NCBI GenBank assembly: GCA_031362985.1 | Contig: JANLTO010000034.1 | Coordinates: 6,556-70,555 of the forward strand | DNA: 64,000 bases | Reading direction: 5' to 3' | Source: SHZL01 sp031362985 | GTDB lineage: Bacteria > Pseudomonadota > Gammaproteobacteria > Xanthomonadales > SZUA-36 | Shown: positions 61,109 to 64,000 of the stretch, in pieces | Position numbering within the stretch: the stretch's first letter is position 1 | Layout: every line of letters starts with the position of its first letter | Program-made: the position numbers and the translations under genes | Notes under the pieces: generated by a model | The model's input: only the letters and a program-made list of their open reading frames with translations | Told to the model about the DNA's origin: nothing | Database searches by the model: none

Positions 61109-61876
61109 TTATTTCGGCGCAAGGCGCACAGCGCCATCGAGCCTTATAGTAGTGCCGTTTAAGTAGATGTTTTCAGTAATGTGTTGCACCAGGCTGGCGA
61201 ACTCTTCAGGTTTCCCTAGCCGGGAAGGGAAGGGGATTGATGCGCCGAGCGATTGCTGCACATGTTCAGGCATGTTATCCACCATTGGAGTCCAGAAGAT
61301 ACCCGGGGCGATGGTTACTACCCGGATGCCAATTCGAGCGAATTCACGCGCCATGGGCAGGGTCATGCCAACGACGCCCCCCTTTGAAGCTGAATAGGCT
61401 GCCTGGCCAATTTGTCCTTCGTAGGCAGCAACGGACGCGGTGTTAATGATCACCCCGCGCTCGCCATCGTCGGTGGGTGTATTGTGTTGCATGCGATCTG
61501 CAGCGGCCTTGGCAACGTTAAAACTGCCCACAAGGTTAATCATGATGGTTTGGGTGAACACCGACAATTCCATGGGCGCTTCGCGCCCCAAAACTCGCCC
61601 GGAACCTATAACACCGGCACAATTCATGGCCAGGTTGATTGCGCCCATGGCCTCCTCGGATTCCGCTACCGCCCGTGTAACTGCCGCTTCGGAAGTAACA
61701 TCAGTGTGAATGTAGCAAGTGTCGTTGCCAAGTTCGTGGGCAATGGCTGGTCCGGCCTTGTCATTGATGTCCAGCAGGCAGACTTTGCCACCACCGGCCA
61801 AGATGTGCCGTGCCACCGACAGACCCAATCCGGATGCACCGCCGGTTATCAGGGCTTTCACCTGGTCAATTTTCAT
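61109..61876 (-). CDS. short-chain dehydrogenase, 3-hydroxyacyl-CoA dehydrogenase type II-like
   Basis: A 255-aa SDR with the cofactor motif ALITGGASGLGLSVAR, the NAD-selecting LLDINDKAG, NCAGVIGSGRVLG, and catalytic Ser-Tyr-Lys around NTASVAAYEGQIGQAAYSASKGG in pieces. The KTVFTQTIMINLVGSFNV-like region (here SVFTQTIMINLVGSFNVAK) is typical of HSD17B10-type 3-hydroxyacyl-CoA dehydrogenases. It probably serves branched-chain or fatty acyl-CoA oxidation with the leucine genes next to it. Confidence 0.88.
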   Translation of the reverse strand: MKIDQVKALITGGASGLGLSVARHILAGGGKVCLLDINDKAGPAIAHELGNDTCYIHTDVTSEAAVTRAVAESEEAMGAINLAMNCAGVIGSGRVLGREAPMELSVFTQTIMINLVGSFNVAKAAADRMQHNTPTDDGERGVIINTASVAAYEGQIGQAAYSASKGGVVGMTLPMAREFARIGIRVVTIAPGIFWTPMVDNMPEHVQQSLGASIPFPSRLGKPEEFASLVQHITENIYLNGTTIRLDGAVRLAPK

Positions 61877-61939
61877 GCGGCTACTCCTTAATATACTGTG
61901 TGGTGAAAGTTTTTTGTTATGGCTTTTCTGGTGAAGTGC

Positions 61940-62851
61940 TCAGCGCGCAACCAGGGCGCGTCCTGCCCGGCTGTCATTCTCGCGTCCCAGCACAGACGAA
62001 ATCCAGTTGCCCGTCAGGGCCAATTGTTGCAGGTCAACGCCGCAATCAAAGCCAAGACCTTGCAGCATGTATACCACGTCTTCGGTGGCAACATTTCCGC
62101 TGGCGCCCCTGGCGTAAGGACAGCCGCCCAGGCCGGCCACGGAAGAGTCGACAATGCGAACACCAACCTCAATACAGGCAAGGATATTAGCCAGTGCCTG
62201 ACCGTAGGTATCGTGGAAATGTACTGCCAGTTTCTCCATCGGAATGGAGCGCGAGACCAGCCTAAGCAGTTCCCGCGCGGCTCCCGCCGTGCCGGTACCG
62301 ATGGTATCGCCTAATGAAATCTCAGTGCAACCGGCAGCAAGCAAGTCTTCAGCCACTTTTAGCACCGCTTCCGGCGAGACCTGGCCCTCGTAGGGGCAGC
62401 CCAACACACAGGAAATGTATCCGCGCACACGCAGGCCGTCCGCCGCCGCGGCTTCAACCACGGGCGTGAGCCGTTCAATGGATTCGGCTATGGAGCAGTT
62501 TGTATTGCTTTGGGAAAAATGTTCTGAAGCCGCGGTGAATACCGCAATTTCGCGGGCTCCCGCTGCGCGCGCACGATCCAGTCCTTGCAGATTGGGCACC
62601 AGCACGGGGAAGCGAATTTTGGACTGCAGGTCCAGTCCCGCCAGCACCTCGCTGGCGTCCGTCATTTGCGGCACCCACTTCGGGCTGACAAAACTGGTGG
62701 CTTCGATAACCGGCAAACCACAGGCCGCAAGCCGGTTGATCAATTCAATTTTTGTAGTCGTGGGCACGACTGATTTTTCATTTTGCAAACCATCGCGTGG
62801 GCCGACTTCAACCACGGTGAATCGATTGGCTGCAACGGCCTGATTAGTCAT
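61940..62851 (-). CDS. hydroxymethylglutaryl-CoA lyase
   Basis: A 303-aa TIM-barrel lyase that splits HMG-CoA to acetoacetate and acetyl-CoA, the last step of leucine breakdown. VEVGPRDGLQNEKSVV, IEATSFVSPKWVPQM, the metal-site HFHDTYGQALAN and GLGGCPYARGASGNVATED are diagnostic. It overlaps the enoyl-CoA hydratase gene by 8 bp. Equivalent to MvaB/LiuE. Confidence 0.96.
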   Translation of the reverse strand: MTNQAVAANRFTVVEVGPRDGLQNEKSVVPTTTKIELINRLAACGLPVIEATSFVSPKWVPQMTDASEVLAGLDLQSKIRFPVLVPNLQGLDRARAAGAREIAVFTAASEHFSQSNTNCSIAESIERLTPVVEAAAADGLRVRGYISCVLGCPYEGQVSPEAVLKVAEDLLAAGCTEISLGDTIGTGTAGAARELLRLVSRSIPMEKLAVHFHDTYGQALANILACIEVGVRIVDSSVAGLGGCPYARGASGNVATEDVVYMLQGLGFDCGVDLQQLALTGNWISSVLGRENDSRAGRALVAR

Positions 62852-63683
62852 GCTTTTTCTGTATTTCTTCTTGGGCTTCTTCCCACGCCCAGGCCGGGGG
62901 GCGCTTTTCCAGGAATGCCGTCAATCCTTCCTGGCCTTCGGCAGAGACTCTCAGGCGGGCGATCAGGCGGGCATTTTCCTGGTCCAGTTGCAATTGTCGT
63001 GCGGCGTCGAGGCTGGCTATGCGGAACAGCAGGCCTTTGCCTTGTGCAGCTGCAACCGGACCGGCGCGTAACAGCATATCCACTTGCCGGTCTACTTGCT
63101 GGTCCAGTCCGGCTAATGGCACTGCTTCATGCAGCACACCGATTTGCAATGCCTTGCTGGCATCAAAGCGTTCGGCGTTGAGAAAATAGCGGCGCGCGTG
63201 GTGCTCGCCGATACGCCGGAAAACATACGGAGAAATAATTGCCGGGACCAGGCCAAGCTGGACCTCGGTGAGCGCAAATTGCGCGCTATCCACTGCCACG
63301 GCGATGTCGCAACAGGCGATCAGCCCGACACCACCACCAAATGCTGAGCCGTTGACCCGGGCTATGGTGGGCTTGCTGTTGTAATTGAGGGTGCGCAGCA
63401 TGGTGGCTAACTGGAGAGCGTCGAGTTCATTCTCTGCTGCGCTGGCTGCCAGCATGCTGCGCATCCAGTTCAGGTCTGCACCCGCGGAAAAACTCTTGCC
63501 GGCACCGGTAATCACGATGGCGCGCAGGTCCGGGTCATCGTTAGCATCTTTTAGAGCTGTGGCCAGTTTGGTGATCAGCTCGGGGCCAAACGCGTTGTGA
63601 ATTTCGGGTCTATTGAGGGTAAGGGTCAGCACGCCGCGTGAATCGCGGCTGTGCAGCAGACATTCAGTCATAGGTGTATTCAT
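62844..63683 (-). CDS. enoyl-CoA hydratase, probable methylglutaconyl-CoA hydratase
   Basis: A 279-aa crotonase-fold enzyme with LNRPEIHNAFGPELI, the oxyanion-hole segments GKSFSAGADLNWM and GGGVGLIACCDIAVA, and EVQLGLVPAIISPYV. Its place between the methylcrotonyl-CoA carboxylase beta subunit and HMG-CoA lyase makes it the hydratase of leucine degradation (LiuC). It starts 11 bp after the carboxylase gene. Confidence 0.93.
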   Translation of the reverse strand: MNTPMTECLLHSRDSRGVLTLTLNRPEIHNAFGPELITKLATALKDANDDPDLRAIVITGAGKSFSAGADLNWMRSMLAASAAENELDALQLATMLRTLNYNSKPTIARVNGSAFGGGVGLIACCDIAVAVDSAQFALTEVQLGLVPAIISPYVFRRIGEHHARRYFLNAERFDASKALQIGVLHEAVPLAGLDQQVDRQVDMLLRAGPVAAAQGKGLLFRIASLDAARQLQLDQENARLIARLRVSAEGQEGLTAFLEKRPPAWAWEEAQEEIQKKHD

Positions 63684-63694
63684 GGCCTGCCTGG

Positions 63695-64000
63695 CTACAT
63701 CCGGAACATGCCGAAGTTGCCACTTTCGGGGGGCGCGTTCTGCGCTGCGGACAGCGCCAGCGCGAGTACACTGCGCGTGTCCACAGGATCAATCACGCCG
63801 TCGTCCCACAAGCGGGCGGTGGCGTAATAGGGGTGGCCCTGGTGTTCGTACTGTTCACGAATTGGGGCACGGAACGCTTCTTCGTCCGTCCCGGACCAGG
63901 TCTGGCCGCTGGCTTCAATGCCATCACGTTTCACCGTGGCCAGAACCCCGGCAGCTTGCTCACCACCCATAACGGAAATGCGCGCATTGGGCCACATCCA
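63695..64000 (-). CDS. methylcrotonyl-CoA carboxylase beta subunit, 3' end
   Basis: About 101 C-terminal residues of a biotin-dependent carboxyltransferase subunit; the rest lies beyond the window. MWPNARISVMGGEQAAGVLA and PYYATARLWDDGVIDPVDTRSVLALALSAA (in pieces) are conserved in MCC/LiuB and propionyl-CoA carboxylase beta subunits. The leucine-pathway neighbours favour LiuB (3-methylcrotonyl-CoA). Confidence 0.92.
   Translation of the reverse strand, partial: WMWPNARISVMGGEQAAGVLATVKRDGIEASGQTWSGTDEEAFRAPIREQYEHQGHPYYATARLWDDGVIDPVDTRSVLALALSAAQNAPPESGNFGMFRM

Overview
The window looks like chromosomal core sequence from a gammaproteobacterium of moderate GC content. The gene order rpsO-pnp, queA-tgt-yajC-secD-secF, divergent suhB/trmJ, the ccmABCDEFGHI operon, a KdkA-type Kdo kinase with a family-9 heptosyltransferase, and a leucine-degradation cluster all point there. 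I see no phage, transposase, CRISPR array or restriction system. The genus cannot be read from the sequence.

Layout. 1-2400: end of rpsO, a terminator, pnp and its terminator. 2484-4866: metA-like homoserine O-acyltransferase and metY. 4896-16237: the most distinctive region, a one-direction cluster for making and displaying a phosphonate. It holds a stand-alone sugar-type nucleotidyltransferase, a PEP mutase fused to a second, degenerate nucleotidyltransferase, phosphonopyruvate decarboxylase, an ICMT/PEMT-like membrane methyltransferase, a 2-aminoethylphosphonate (AEP) transaminase, a tiny membrane protein, a CDP-glycerol glycerophosphotransferase-like enzyme, a YejM-like membrane protein of the alkaline phosphatase/sulfatase fold, a YidC/Oxa1 paralogue, a PhyH-type 2-oxoglutarate dioxygenase and a DUF6165 protein. 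16290-17737: a SAM-I riboswitch in front of metB. 17767-19679: LPS inner-core genes (heptosyltransferase and Kdo kinase), the latter apparently lacking a standard start codon. 19695-24026: GNAT, metallo-beta-lactamase-fold protein, a two-gene envelope unit of unknown role, and an EamA transporter.

24208-32937: a DUF6502 gene with a clear promoter and structured leader, tRNA-Arg(CCT), rnd, a secreted SUMF1/FGE-domain protein, a 2OG oxygenase, a BvgS-like hybrid kinase and tRNA-Leu(CAA). 33039-35110: a MetX-fold acyltransferase that resembles serine O-succinyltransferases, behind a periplasmic metallo-beta-lactamase-fold protein. 35195-41872: complete cytochrome c maturation operon on the minus strand, including ccmD. 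42148-47729: glutathione reductase and a large secreted subtilase. 47737-53228: queuosine genes and the Sec accessory operon. 53265-55228: an AspH-type oxygenase plus sulfotransferase pair closed by a partly duplicated terminator. 55253-64000: a Lys/Ala-rich histone H1-like protein, suhB, trmJ, a PPOX flavoprotein, an alkyltransferase-like protein, the glutathione-dependent formaldehyde pathway (frmA and S-formylglutathione hydrolase), an SDR, and leucine-catabolism genes (HMG-CoA lyase, methylglutaconyl-CoA hydratase, and the 3' end of the methylcrotonyl-CoA carboxylase beta subunit).

My reading of the phosphonate cluster is PEP to phosphonopyruvate to phosphonoacetaldehyde to AEP, then possible 1-hydroxylation and N-methylation, CMP activation, transfer by the TagF-like enzyme, and envelope-side handling by the YejM-like and YidC-like membrane proteins. 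The first three steps rest on well-known families; the later steps are inference from gene content.
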